From assembly GCA_934182615.1 (NCBI GenBank), contig CAKPRO010000015.1, positions 1 through 25,933 of the forward strand: a stretch of DNA of 25,933 nucleotides, read 5' to 3'. Of the stretch, positions 1-9,600 are shown one piece after another (positions within the stretch are counted from its first letter, which is position 1; every line of letters begins with the position of its first letter). The stretch is from an uncultured Bacilli bacterium (GTDB taxonomy: Bacteria; Bacillota_I; Bacilli_A; RF39; UBA660). The notes beneath the pieces were generated by a model, which saw only the letters and a program-made list of their open reading frames with translations, did no database searches and was not told where the DNA came from. The translations under genes were made by a program, and so were the position numbers.

Positions 1-1
1 T

Positions 2-1759
2 ATGATATTTGGTATAGTATTATTAGGTTTATCTATTACTGGTAGTTTAGCATATTATATATGGAGTAGTACTACTACTAGTATATCAGGTAATTTATGT
101 TTACCTGAAATATATTTTACGGGAGGAGCTACGATTAATGGTAAATTAAAACCAGTATCTAGTAAAGAAGAAGGATTAATTAAAGAAGTAGAAGTAAATT
201 TACATAAGACTTGTAATAATGATACAGCAGTAATGAATCTATATTTAAGTTTAGATCTATTACCTACAGCCTTACAAGAAAATACTTTTGTATATGAATT
301 ATATAATGGTAATAATGAAAGAATATCTAGTGGTAACTTTAGTGGTAAAAGAGAGGGAGATACTATAACACTAGCTAGTAATGAAATAGTAACTAGTGAT
401 GTATCTATATATACTTTATATATTTATATTGATGGTAATAGAGATAATCCTATTACTATGACTAATCAAAATTTTAGATTTAATATCTATGGAGAAGGAA
501 CTGGAGCTATATATAAAGAAAATGTAATTCAAAATGAAACAACAACACCCTCTAGTTCTTCTTCAACATTTTTAAATACTGAAGTACTTAGAAATCAAAT
601 AGAATCTATAACTATAGAAAAGACTAATGTCGTACCAAATGATGCCAAATATAGTAAAGATATATCTTCAAAACAAGATGGTAGTGTTATGCTATGGTAT
701 ACAGATAAAGATAATAATAGTTTATATGAAATATCAATAGGTAGTGAAAATGGTTCTGTTGAAGCTAATACCAATGGAAGTGGTATGTTTGCCTACCTAG
801 ATAACGTATCTACCTTAGATTTAAGTGGACTAGATACTAGTAACATGACTAGTATGAGTAAAATGTTTTATAATAGTAAAAGTCTAACTAATATAGATTT
901 ATCTGGTTTTGATACTTCAAAAGTAGTTATAATGAGCGACATGTTTAATGGCTGTACCAATTTAGAAAAAATTAATTTATCTAATTTTAATACTTCAAAA
1001 GTTACTAGTATGGCATTTATGTTTAATAACTGTTCCAATTTAAAAACTTTGGATTTAAGTACTTTTAATACCATAAAATTAATAACTATGAATCGAATGT
1101 TTAGAAACTGTAGTAATTTATCAAAATTAAATTTATCTAAATTTAATACATCAAATGTTACCGATATGTACGCAACTTTTCAAGGATGCAAGTCATTAAT
1201 AAATTTAGATTTATCTAGTTTTGATACAAATAGTGTTATTAATTTTGGAAGTACTTTTGAAGGATGCAGTAACTTATCAAATTTAAATATATCTAACTTT
1301 AGGACAAGTAATACTACTAGTATGTGCATGATGTTTAGAGGATGCTCTTCCTTAAAAAATCTTGATTTAACTAATTTTGATACTTCTAAAGTGACTGATA
1401 TGCGTTACATGTTTTCTGGTGCTTTAATAAATGATATTGATTTATCAAATTTTGATACAAGTAAAGTAACGTCTATGTACAGTATGTTTTCTAGTGTTAG
1501 TGAACTTGAATACTTGGATTTATCAAATTTTAATACTAAAAATGTAACTGATATGAGTTCAATGTTTTGGGATAATAAAAATTTAAAAACTATTTATGTA
1601 TCAGAATTGTGGACTGTTTCTAATGTCACAAATTCAGATGATATGTTTTATAACTGTTCTTCACTTACTGGAGCAGTACCATTTGATAGTAATAAAACAG
1701 ATGTAAGTATGGCTAATTATACAACAGGATATTTAACTTATAAAAAGAATACTAATTAG
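2..1759 (+). CDS. BspA-like surface protein with 26-residue (DUF285) leucine-rich repeats, possibly 5'-truncated
   Basis: Residues about 3-22 form a hydrophobic segment that should anchor or export the protein. A non-repetitive domain follows (about 25-260), with a Ser/Thr-rich stretch near 178-190. Residues about 272-560 hold eleven repeats of 25-26 residues on the pattern LDLSxFDTSKVTDMSxMFxGCxNL, the hallmark of the DUF285/BspA-type repeat family found on surface proteins of host-associated bacteria. The C-terminus ends in a short YLTYKK tail, with no LPXTG motif or second membrane helix, so the N-terminal helix is the only visible anchor. Binding to host or bacterial surface ligands is known for some family members; the ligand here cannot be told. 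The ATG lies at base 2 with no upstream sequence, so the true start may be outside the window. A broken copy of its 3' end lies at 9991-10108. Confidence 0.85.
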   Translation: MIFGIVLLGLSITGSLAYYIWSSTTTSISGNLCLPEIYFTGGATINGKLKPVSSKEEGLIKEVEVNLHKTCNNDTAVMNLYLSLDLLPTALQENTFVYELYNGNNERISSGNFSGKREGDTITLASNEIVTSDVSIYTLYIYIDGNRDNPITMTNQNFRFNIYGEGTGAIYKENVIQNETTTPSSSSSTFLNTEVLRNQIESITIEKTNVVPNDAKYSKDISSKQDGSVMLWYTDKDNNSLYEISIGSENGSVEANTNGSGMFAYLDNVSTLDLSGLDTSNMTSMSKMFYNSKSLTNIDLSGFDTSKVVIMSDMFNGCTNLEKINLSNFNTSKVTSMAFMFNNCSNLKTLDLSTFNTIKLITMNRMFRNCSNLSKLNLSKFNTSNVTDMYATFQGCKSLINLDLSSFDTNSVINFGSTFEGCSNLSNLNISNFRTSNTTSMCMMFRGCSSLKNLDLTNFDTSKVTDMRYMFSGALINDIDLSNFDTSKVTSMYSMFSSVSELEYLDLSNFNTKNVTDMSSMFWDNKNLKTIYVSELWTVSNVTNSDDMFYNCSSLTGAVPFDSNKTDVSMANYTTGYLTYKKNTN

Positions 1760-1785
1760 AGAGATAAGTAATTGTCTCTTTTTTT
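1760..1785 (+). terminator. Rho-independent terminator of the BspA-like gene
   Basis: An 8-bp stem (AGAGATAA / TTGTCTCT, one G-T pair) with loop GTAA starts right after the TAG stop and is followed by a run of T. Confidence 0.8.
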
Positions 1786-1889
1786 AGTTAGAAAGTATTT
1801 CACCGCGAATATGATATCTTATTATTATTTATTCCTAGACTATAGAATAGTCTAGGAATAACATGAAAATACCTTGGATTTTCATGAAA
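1784..1889 (+). repeat. Two-hairpin trailer module, copy A
   Basis: This starts with a 20-nt block (1784-1803) shared exactly with 10147-10166. Next is a perfect 14-bp hairpin at 1830-1860 with loop AGA. Last is a 25-nt hairpin at 1862-1886 with arms CATGAAAAT / ATTTTCATG. The same three parts follow the BspA remnant at 10147-10247. In the first hairpin the two copies differ by paired changes that keep the stem. The module lies between the BspA terminator and the trmD promoter. Its function is unknown: a structured RNA, a protein-binding site or a recombination site are all possible. Confidence 0.7.
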
Positions 1890-1904
1890 TGATAAAAAAA
1901 TATA

Positions 1905-1933
1905 TAGACATTTAATTATTAATATATTATAAT
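1905..1933 (+). promoter_or_regulatory. Promoter for trmD
   Basis: TAGACA (1905-1910), a 17-bp spacer and a consensus TATAAT (1928-1933) lie 27 bp before the trmD ATG. Confidence 0.7.
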
Positions 1934-1959
1934 TAACTAAAGAGAAAGTATGTGGTATT

Positions 1960-2634
1960 ATGAAAATAGATGTATTAACATTATTTCCTAGTATGTATGA
2001 TAATTTTATAAATGAATCAATAATAAAAAGAGCAATAGAAAAAAAACAAGTAGAAATAAATATACATAACATTAGAGATTATACAGTATATAAAAATAAT
2101 CAAGTAGATGACTACCCATTTGGTGGAGGAGGGGGTATGGTACTAATGTGCGATCCAATCTTTAGAGCCATAGATGCTCTAAAGAAAGAAAACACATTAG
2201 TAGTAATGATGACACCATCAGGTAAAGTATATAAACAAAGTATAGCATATAATCTATCTAAACATAAACATATAATAATACTATGTGGACATTACGAAGG
2301 TTTTGACGAAAGAATAAAAACAATCGTAGATTTAGAACTATCAATCGGAGATTATATTCTAACCGGTGGAGAATTACCATCAATGGTAGTAATGGATAGT
2401 ATAATAAGATTAGTAGATAATGTAATAAGCAGTGAATCATTAGAAAGTGAAAGCTTTGATAATAACTTATTAGATTATCCAAATTATACAAAACCAGTAG
2501 AATATCGAGGGATGAAAGTACCAGATGTATTATTAAGTGGACATCACGAAAATATAAACAAATATCGTTATGAAGAACAACTAAGATTAACAAAAGAAAA
2601 TAGACCAGACTTACTAGGGGGCAATCATGAATAA
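1960..2634 (+). CDS. trmD: tRNA (guanine-37-N1)-methyltransferase TrmD
   Basis: This enzyme methylates G37 next to the anticodon using S-adenosylmethionine, which limits +1 frameshifting. At 224 residues it is slightly shorter than the usual 230-250. Visible family signatures are MKIDVLTLFP at the N-terminus, the PFGGGGGMVL loop near 48-57, and the trefoil-knot cofactor segments MTPSGK, LCGHYEGFDERI and SIGDYILTGGELP (about 86-144). In many Bacillota trmD sits with rpsP, rimM and rplS. Here it has its own promoter and is followed by an unknown gene that overlaps its stop by 8 nt. The SD before the chosen ATG is weak (GTGGT at -8), but the N-terminus matches the family, so the start is secure. 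Confidence 0.96.
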   Translation: MKIDVLTLFPSMYDNFINESIIKRAIEKKQVEINIHNIRDYTVYKNNQVDDYPFGGGGGMVLMCDPIFRAIDALKKENTLVVMMTPSGKVYKQSIAYNLSKHKHIIILCGHYEGFDERIKTIVDLELSIGDYILTGGELPSMVVMDSIIRLVDNVISSESLESESFDNNLLDYPNYTKPVEYRGMKVPDVLLSGHHENINKYRYEEQLRLTKENRPDLLGGNHE

Positions 2635-3121
2635 TTATTTTATAAGTAAAGATAACAAAAGTGGAGAAATAGTATATTTAGAATATGATAAAGATGGTTA
2701 TAAAGTAACTCCTAAAAGAAAGAAAGAAGATGCTATTGAGGTAAATAAAATAGTATTTGTATCTCCTAAATTAACTGAGAAATTAATAAAGAAAAAAATA
2801 GAACATAAATTAGATAAATTATTATATGAATTAAATTTAATTAATATTGATAATGAAGATAATGATTCTGGTAATAATGAAAAGATAAGAGATATGCTAA
2901 AAGAAGCAGAAAGATTTAGATTAAATATAATAAATAATTATAAGAAGTATTTAGGTAATAGTTATAGTACTCTTACTTTAAAGAAAATGCAAATAATAAT
3001 AGATGGTTATAAAGCTAAATTATATGCTATTAACGAAAGAAGAAATGAAAAGATATTAATTAATATGTTTAATCAAATGAGAGTGGAAGAAGAACCAGAA
3101 AAGAAAGGCAAGGGTAGATAA
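2627..3121 (+). CDS. Hypothetical protein, charged and mostly helical
   Basis: I do not recognise this 164-residue protein. The N-terminal 50 residues look like a small beta-rich domain (ISKDNKSGEIVYLEYDKDGY). The rest is Lys/Glu-rich and probably helical, with a long helix around 85-155 and a KKGKGR basic tail. There is no signal peptide or membrane helix, so it is probably cytoplasmic. The ATG overlaps the trmD stop and is preceded by a strong SD (AGGGGG, 5-7 nt upstream). The folD ATG follows its stop by one base, so trmD, this gene and folD probably form one operon. A link to tRNA modification or folate metabolism is suggested only by position. Confidence 0.75.
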   Translation: MNNYFISKDNKSGEIVYLEYDKDGYKVTPKRKKEDAIEVNKIVFVSPKLTEKLIKKKIEHKLDKLLYELNLINIDNEDNDSGNNEKIRDMLKEAERFRLNIINNYKKYLGNSYSTLTLKKMQIIIDGYKAKLYAINERRNEKILINMFNQMRVEEEPEKKGKGR

Positions 3122-3122
3122 C

Positions 3123-3962
3123 ATGACACTATTAGATGGTAAAGAAGTAAAATTAAAAGTATTAAAAGAATTAAAAGAAAAATTAACTAAATTAGATAGA
3201 AATTTAGGATTAGTAGTAATTCAAGTAGGAGATGATCCGGCGAGTAATGTCTATGTAAGACAAAAAAATAAAATGGCTGAAAATCTAGGTTATAATTTTA
3301 ATCATATAAAATTAGATAGTAATATTACCGAAGAAGAATTACTTAGTATTATTAATGAATTAAATAGTGACGATTTAGTAGATGGTATTTTAGTACAAAT
3401 GCCTATTCCAAAGAGTCTTGATGCTAAAAGAATTCAAAATGCTATTATGCCAGATAAAGACGTTGATGGCTTAACAGATATAAATATGGGTAAGCTAGTA
3501 CATAATAGAGATGCTCTTGCTCCATGTACTCCAATGGGTATAATTGATTTAATTGATTATTATAATATCCCTATTGAAGGCAAGAATGTTGTTGTAATAG
3601 GAAGAAGTGATTTAGTAGGTAAACCAATGGCCACTTTAATGACTAATAGAAATGCTACGGTTACACTATGTCATTCTAAGACTAATAATTTAGAATTTTA
3701 TACTAAGTCTGCCGATATTTTAGTGGCCGCTATTGGTATACCTAAATATATAAAAGAGAATATGGTTAAAGAAGGAGCAGTTATTATAGATGTTGGTATA
3801 AATAGAATGGAAGATAACTCACTATGTGGTGATGTAGACTTTGATAATGTCAAAGATAAAGTAAGTTATATTACACCAGTACCAGGTGGTGTAGGCCAAA
3901 TGACTGTAGCTGAACTAGCAGTCAATACTTATAAGGCTCATATACTTAGAAAAAGCAAATAA
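3123..3962 (+). CDS. folD: Bifunctional methylenetetrahydrofolate dehydrogenase / methenyltetrahydrofolate cyclohydrolase FolD
   Basis: FolD interconverts 5,10-methylene-, 5,10-methenyl- and 10-formyl-tetrahydrofolate, supplying one-carbon units for purines and formyl-Met-tRNA. The 279 residues match the family length. The YVRQK motif holds the catalytic Lys (K48). Further signatures are DGILVQMPIP (about 98-107), PDKDVDGLTD, PCTPMGI, the Rossmann segment VVVIGRSDLVGKP (about 156-168) and the C-terminal ITPVPGGVGQMTVAEL. The usual GRSxIVGKP reads GRSDLVGKP here, a conservative variant. Last gene of the trmD operon, with its terminator beginning inside the final codons. Confidence 0.97.
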   Translation: MTLLDGKEVKLKVLKELKEKLTKLDRNLGLVVIQVGDDPASNVYVRQKNKMAENLGYNFNHIKLDSNITEEELLSIINELNSDDLVDGILVQMPIPKSLDAKRIQNAIMPDKDVDGLTDINMGKLVHNRDALAPCTPMGIIDLIDYYNIPIEGKNVVVIGRSDLVGKPMATLMTNRNATVTLCHSKTNNLEFYTKSADILVAAIGIPKYIKENMVKEGAVIIDVGINRMEDNSLCGDVDFDNVKDKVSYITPVPGGVGQMTVAELAVNTYKAHILRKSK

Positions 3963-3975
3963 AATGCTTTTTTTC
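3949..3975 (+). terminator. Terminator of folD
   Basis: AAAAAGCA pairs with TGCTTTTT across a 7-nt loop that contains the folD stop codon, and a T run follows. Confidence 0.75.
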
Positions 3976-3976
3976 T

Positions 3977-4005
3977 TTTACTTTTATATATAAATATGAG
4001 ATAAT
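3977..4005 (+). promoter_or_regulatory. Possible promoter for the addB-addA operon
   Basis: TTTACT (3977-3982), a 17-bp spacer and GATAAT (4000-4005) lie between the folD terminator and addB. Each box matches consensus at four or five of six bases. Confidence 0.4.
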
Positions 4006-4030
4006 ATATATAAGGAAATATGGTGATATT

Positions 4031-6316
4031 ATGAAAGAATATATAGTAATTACTCCTGGTAACTTAAAGAAGAAAGTAATAGAACTATCAAGAAAGAAAT
4101 ACTATAACTATAATATAAAATTTATGAGTATAAATGAATTTATAGATAAATATACTTTTAGTTATGATAATAAAACAATATATAATTTAATGAATAAATA
4201 TAATATAAATTTAAGTAGCACTTTAGTATATCTAAATAATTTATTTTATATAAGTGATAAACTAAATAATAGTAAAATGGTTTTATTAAGAGATATAAAG
4301 AAATACTTAGAAGATAATAATTTACTTATATATGATAATAGATTTAGAGAGTATGTTAAAGATAAAGAAATACATATCTATGGATATGATTACATAAATA
4401 AATATTACTTAAATATATTTAAAGACTTAAATTATATAGTACATAATATAGAATATAATAACTATGATATAGATAAAATATATGAATTTAATTATATAGA
4501 TGATGAAGTAATCTTTGTAATAGATAAAATATACGAATTATTAAGAAATAATATAAGTATAGATAAAATAAAACTAATAATATCAAATGAATATCGAGAA
4601 GTAATATATAGATTATTTAAAATATATAATATTCCAATTAATATAAAAAAGAGAAGTATATATTCTATCAAAGTAGTAAAAGATATACTAAATAACTTAG
4701 ATGATCTAGATAATAGTATTAATAATATTAAAGAAGATAATATTAGAGAAAAAGTAATTAAAGTATTAAATAATTATAGTTTTATAAATGATAAAAAAGA
4801 AGTATTAGATTTAATCATTAATGATTTAAAAAATACTTATTTAGATGAAGATAATAATGGTATTAAAGTATCTACTATTGATGATACCTATAATAATGAT
4901 GATTATGTATTTTTACTTGGATTTAATAAAGAGAATATACCAGTATTATATAAAGATAATGAATACTTTAGTGATAAAGAAAAAGAAGTACTAGGGTTAG
5001 ATACTAGTAATGAATTAAATATAAATAAAAAGATTGAAGTAGTAAGAAAGATACATAATATTAAGAATCTTACTATTAGTTATAAAATAACTGATAGCAA
5101 TAATACTTATACAAGAAGTGATTTATTAAATGATATAGAAATAGTAAAAGATTATAAACATCAGTATATAAATTCTAATATGATGAATAAGATCTTTTTA
5201 ACTACTTATTTAGATAACTTAGTAAAATATAATATCAAAGATAAAGATTTAGATTTATTATCTAGTAATTATAGTATTCCATATATGAATTATGATAATA
5301 CCTATAGTGGTATATCTAAAGAAAAATTATATAAATATTTAGATAATAAATTAATATTATCATATACGGCATTAGAGAATTTTTATAAATGTAAATTTAA
5401 ATATTACTTAAGTAATATCTTGAAAATAAATATTATTAAAGACGACTTTGCTATCTTAATTGGAGATATCTGTCATTATGTACTTAGATGTATGGATGAT
5501 CAAGATTTTGATTATGATACTTGTTTTAATAATTATGTTAAGACGAAGAGAGAGTTTAGTAAAAGAGAATTATTCTTTTTAGATAATATAAAAGAAGAAT
5601 TAAAGTTTGTTACTGAGACTATTAAGAAACAATCAACTTATAGTACATTTAATAAGAGCATGAAAGAGAAACCTGTCTATGTAAATAAAGATAAGAATAT
5701 TAAAGTTACCTTTATGGGAGTAATAGATAAAGTATTATATAAAGAAGAAGATAATATAACATATCTAGTAGTAGTGGATTATAAGACTGGTAGTACTAAT
5801 ATTAATTTAAAGAATATGGAATATGGCTTAGGATTACAGCTCCCTATATACTTATATTTATCTAGTAAGATGGAACTAGAGAATGTTAAAGTAGTAGGCT
5901 TCTACTTACAGAAGTTATTTACTAGTACTTTAGATAATAGTAAAGACTATGAGACTGCTAGGGAAAGTAATCTTAGACTAGAAGGATATTCTACCGATAA
6001 TGAGAATATTTTATCTAAGTTTGATACTACTTATAATGATTCTAAATTAATTAAAGGAATGAAAACTACTAGTAAAGGATTTAGTACTTATAGTAAAGTA
6101 TTAAATGATGAAGAAATAGATAGTATGATTAGTAATACGGATAAATTAATTAATCAGGGAATAGATGAAATACTAGAAGGAGACTTTACTATTAATCCTA
6201 AAGTAATAGATGGTACTAATGTTAGCTGTAGTTTTTGTGAGTATAAAGATATCTGCTACTTAAGAGAGAAAGATATTACATATATAAATAGAGAGGAAGA
6301 TAAAGATGGAGAGTAA
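4031..6316 (+). CDS. addB: AddB/RexB-like subunit of the ATP-dependent nuclease-helicase, short form
   Basis: AddB works with AddA to resect double-strand DNA ends for recombination. The C-terminal third carries the diagnostic features: a PD-(D/E)XK nuclease core VVVDYKTG (D583, K585), then GLGLQLPIYLY, and four cysteines (C454 in FYKCKFKYY; C733, C736 and C742 in CSFCEYKDIC) in the C...CX2CX5C arrangement that binds the iron-sulfur cluster of AddB. At 761 residues it is far shorter than the roughly 1150 of Bacillus AddB. The N-terminus begins ITPGNLKKKVIE with no Walker A GxGKT motif, so the helicase-like half looks reduced and unlikely to bind ATP. The start has a good GGTGAT SD. The gene overlaps the next by 11 nt, and addA follows. 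Confidence 0.88.
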   Translation: MKEYIVITPGNLKKKVIELSRKKYYNYNIKFMSINEFIDKYTFSYDNKTIYNLMNKYNINLSSTLVYLNNLFYISDKLNNSKMVLLRDIKKYLEDNNLLIYDNRFREYVKDKEIHIYGYDYINKYYLNIFKDLNYIVHNIEYNNYDIDKIYEFNYIDDEVIFVIDKIYELLRNNISIDKIKLIISNEYREVIYRLFKIYNIPINIKKRSIYSIKVVKDILNNLDDLDNSINNIKEDNIREKVIKVLNNYSFINDKKEVLDLIINDLKNTYLDEDNNGIKVSTIDDTYNNDDYVFLLGFNKENIPVLYKDNEYFSDKEKEVLGLDTSNELNINKKIEVVRKIHNIKNLTISYKITDSNNTYTRSDLLNDIEIVKDYKHQYINSNMMNKIFLTTYLDNLVKYNIKDKDLDLLSSNYSIPYMNYDNTYSGISKEKLYKYLDNKLILSYTALENFYKCKFKYYLSNILKINIIKDDFAILIGDICHYVLRCMDDQDFDYDTCFNNYVKTKREFSKRELFFLDNIKEELKFVTETIKKQSTYSTFNKSMKEKPVYVNKDKNIKVTFMGVIDKVLYKEEDNITYLVVVDYKTGSTNINLKNMEYGLGLQLPIYLYLSSKMELENVKVVGFYLQKLFTSTLDNSKDYETARESNLRLEGYSTDNENILSKFDTTYNDSKLIKGMKTTSKGFSTYSKVLNDEEIDSMISNTDKLINQGIDEILEGDFTINPKVIDGTNVSCSFCEYKDICYLREKDITYINREEDKDGE

Positions 6317-6671
6317 ATTTAATCCAGATTATACTTATACGGGAAGAGTATATAAAAGAGAAAATAGTAAGAATATACTTGTAAATGAAAAACTGATAAT
6401 ATATTATTATGACGAAGAAGATAAGTGGATAACATGGGATAATTATTTAATGTATTGTGTTGAACCAATAATGGAGGAGAAAAAGTATACTAAAGAAGAA
6501 CTAAAAAGAGCTAGAGTAATGCTAGAAAGATCTCTTATGCCATATCATGATATTAAAGAAGGGGATACTTATATTGATGCGTCTTCGATTGAGTTAATGT
6601 CTACGAGACATAGTGATCCAGGAGTGATGTATGATAAACTATGTGGGCCATCATGGAGAAAGATGAGGTAG
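6306..6671 (+). CDS. Hypothetical protein between addB and addA
   Basis: I do not recognise this 121-residue protein. It starts 11 nt inside the end of addB with GAGG as SD, and stops 3 bp before the addA ATG, so it is translated as part of the addB-addA operon. It is charged and soluble, with an aromatic beta-rich first half (LIIYYYDEEDKWITWDNYLMYC), a helical middle (KKYTKEELKRARVMLERSL) and a polar end. It has two Cys (C51, C113) but no metal-binding pattern. Codon use matches its neighbours. A role tied to AddAB is inferred from position only. Confidence 0.75.
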   Translation: MESKFNPDYTYTGRVYKRENSKNILVNEKLIIYYYDEEDKWITWDNYLMYCVEPIMEEKKYTKEELKRARVMLERSLMPYHDIKEGDTYIDASSIELMSTRHSDPGVMYDKLCGPSWRKMR

Positions 6672-6674
6672 AAT

Positions 6675-9600
6675 ATGGCTTGGACTAAAGAACAAGAAAC
6701 GGCGATCTATAAAGATGGCACTAATATAATTGTTTCTGCCGGAGCAGGCTCTGGTAAGACCGCAGTACTAACAGAGAGAGTATTAGAAAAGGTAAAAAAT
6801 GGTATCTCTGTAGATAACCTTCTAATACTAACCTTTACAAAGATGGCCGCCAAAGAGATGCGCGAGAGAATAGGAGACAAATTAAAGAAAGCTGGTTTAA
6901 CTAGTGAATTATCTAAACTAGATACCGCCGATATTACAACCTTTGATGCCTATGCTTTATCTTTAGTAAAAAAATATCATTATTATCTAAATGTAAGTAA
7001 AGATATAAGTATAATTGATGCTTCAGTAATAACATTATATAAAAGAAAAGTATTAAAAGATATCTTTAATGAATTATATGAAAAAGAAGAATCTAAGTTC
7101 TTATCTTTGATAAAAGAGTATAGTTTAAAAGATGATAAAGAGATATTTGATTTTATTTTAAATATAAATAATAAATTAGATTTAAAGACTAATAAAAGAG
7201 AATACTTAGATAATTATATTGATATTAAATATAATAATGATAATATAGATAAAGATATTGAAGAATATATTAAAGTAATATTAAATCTTATTAATGATAT
7301 AAGAGATTATATTGAATATATAGACGATTCTGATTATTTAGATAAGTTATATCCTATAATTAATCCTTTGCTAGAAAGTTCTACTTATGATGAAGTAAAG
7401 AATAATATTAATATAAAATTACCAATAGCTAGAGGATTATCGGATATAAGTAAAGAATATAAAGAGAAGATATCTAATAGTATTAAAGAGATAAAGAAAT
7501 TAATAATATATGATAATTATGATAGCATAAAAATAGGTATATTAAAGACTAAAGAATATACTGAAGAGATTATTGATATTATAAAAGAATTAGATAGAAG
7601 AGTACAAGAATATAAATGGAAATATAATTACTTTGAATATTCTGATATATCAGGACTTGCTATAAAGTTAGTAAAAGAAAATACTTTAGTAAGAGAAGAG
7701 ATAAAGAATAATTTAAATGAAATATTAATAGATGAATATCAAGATACTAATGATGTTCAAGAAGAATTTATTTCTTATATATCTAGTAATAATGTCTATA
7801 TGGTAGGAGATATTAAACAGTCTATTTATAGATTTAGAAATGCTAATCCATATATATTTAAGAATAAATATGATTCTTATAGTAGTAATAATGGTGGTAT
7901 TAAGATAGATTTAAATAAGAATTTTAGAAGTAGAGAAGAAGTAATAAATAATATTAACTTAATGTTTGATCGGATAATGGACGACGATATAGGAGGAGCC
8001 TCCTACAAAGAGAGCCATCAAATGGTATATGGTAATCTAATGTATAAAGGAGAAGGGGATAATAAAGAGAATAATAACTTTGAAGTATATAGTTATTTAA
8101 ATGATACATCTTTTAAGAAAGAAGAAGTAGAAGCCTTTATTATAGCGAATGATATTAAAAAGAAAGTAAAAAGTGGTTACTTAGCCTTTGGTAAAGATAC
8201 TAATGGTATTAGAAAGATTAAATATAGTGATTTTGCTATTCTACTTGACAGTAGTAAATACTTTGAATTATATAAGAAGATACTTGAATATAATGGTGTA
8301 CCTACGGTTATAAATAAATCTGTAAATTTAACTGATGGTGAAGTAATTACTATAATTAAAAATATTATAAGTTTTATTATAAAATTAAAGAGTAATGTTA
8401 TAGATAATGAATTTAAGAAATTATTTATATCTCTTGGTAGAAGTTTCTTATTTAATATCGATGATGATGCTTTATTTGATTATTTTTTAAATAATAATTA
8501 TAAAGATAGTGATATTTATAAGATAAGTTATGAAATAACTAAGAAATTAGATACTATTAGTTTAGATGAAATAATAGATATAATTACTTATAGTTATGAC
8601 TTTAACAATAAGCTATTCTTACTAGGAGATTATTCTTCTAATGTACTTAGAATAGAGAAATTAAAAGAAATAACTAGTAATTTAACTAATTTAGATTATG
8701 ATATATATAGTTATCAAGAGTATCTAGAAGATATTGTTAATAATAATTTAAAGATAGAGTTTACTCTTAGTGATAATAGTGATGATACAGTAAAGATAAT
8801 GACTATTCATGCTTCTAAAGGGTTAGAGTTTAATGTCTGCTACTACGGGGGATTATATGGTAAATTTAATATAAGAGAGGCTATAAGTAAATTTAGTTAT
8901 GACGATAGATATGGTATTATTATTCCATATAAAGATAATTTCTTATATAATACTATTTATCATACTTTAAGTTATAGAAATTATGTTAGAGAGAATATTA
9001 GTGAAAGAATAAGATTATTCTATGTAGCATTAACTAGGGCTAAAGAGAAGATGATCTTCTTATTACCAGAAAGTGGTAAAGAAGAAATCTATATAAATGA
9101 TCTAGTAGATAATAGTATTAGAGAAAAGTATAATAGTTTTGCTAGTATTATGTATTCTTTAGAATATATAACTAAGAAATATTATACTAATATAGATATA
9201 AAAAATATTAATTTATCTAAGAATTATAATATGGTTAAGAATGGTAATTATAAAGCATTACTTAGTAAAGTAGATGATGTTTTAGAAGTTGATAATATAA
9301 ATATTAATACTTTAGAAGAAGAAGAAAAGACTTTCTCTAAGAAGAATATCCATCTTATTATTACTAAAGAAGAAGAATCTAAATTAGATTATGGTAAGAA
9401 AGTACATGAATTATTTGAATTAACTGATTTTAATGATATTAGTAATTTAACTGGTAAAGATAAAGAAATTATTACTAAGTTCTTAGATAAAGTAGATATA
9501 GGGACTGCTAATGTATATAAAGAATATGAATTTATATATGAAGATAATAATATTACTTATCATGGTATTATTGATTTAATGTTAGAATATGATAATTATA

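Noticed and set aside
815..1675. Regular repeats at about 78-bp intervals, as in a CRISPR array
   Set aside because: They are coding repeats of a BspA-like protein, diverged and in frame, with no spacer-repeat alternation.
1800..2072. Minus-strand frame over the trailer and trmD start
   Set aside because: It is read across two hairpins and the trmD promoter; AT-rich chance frame.
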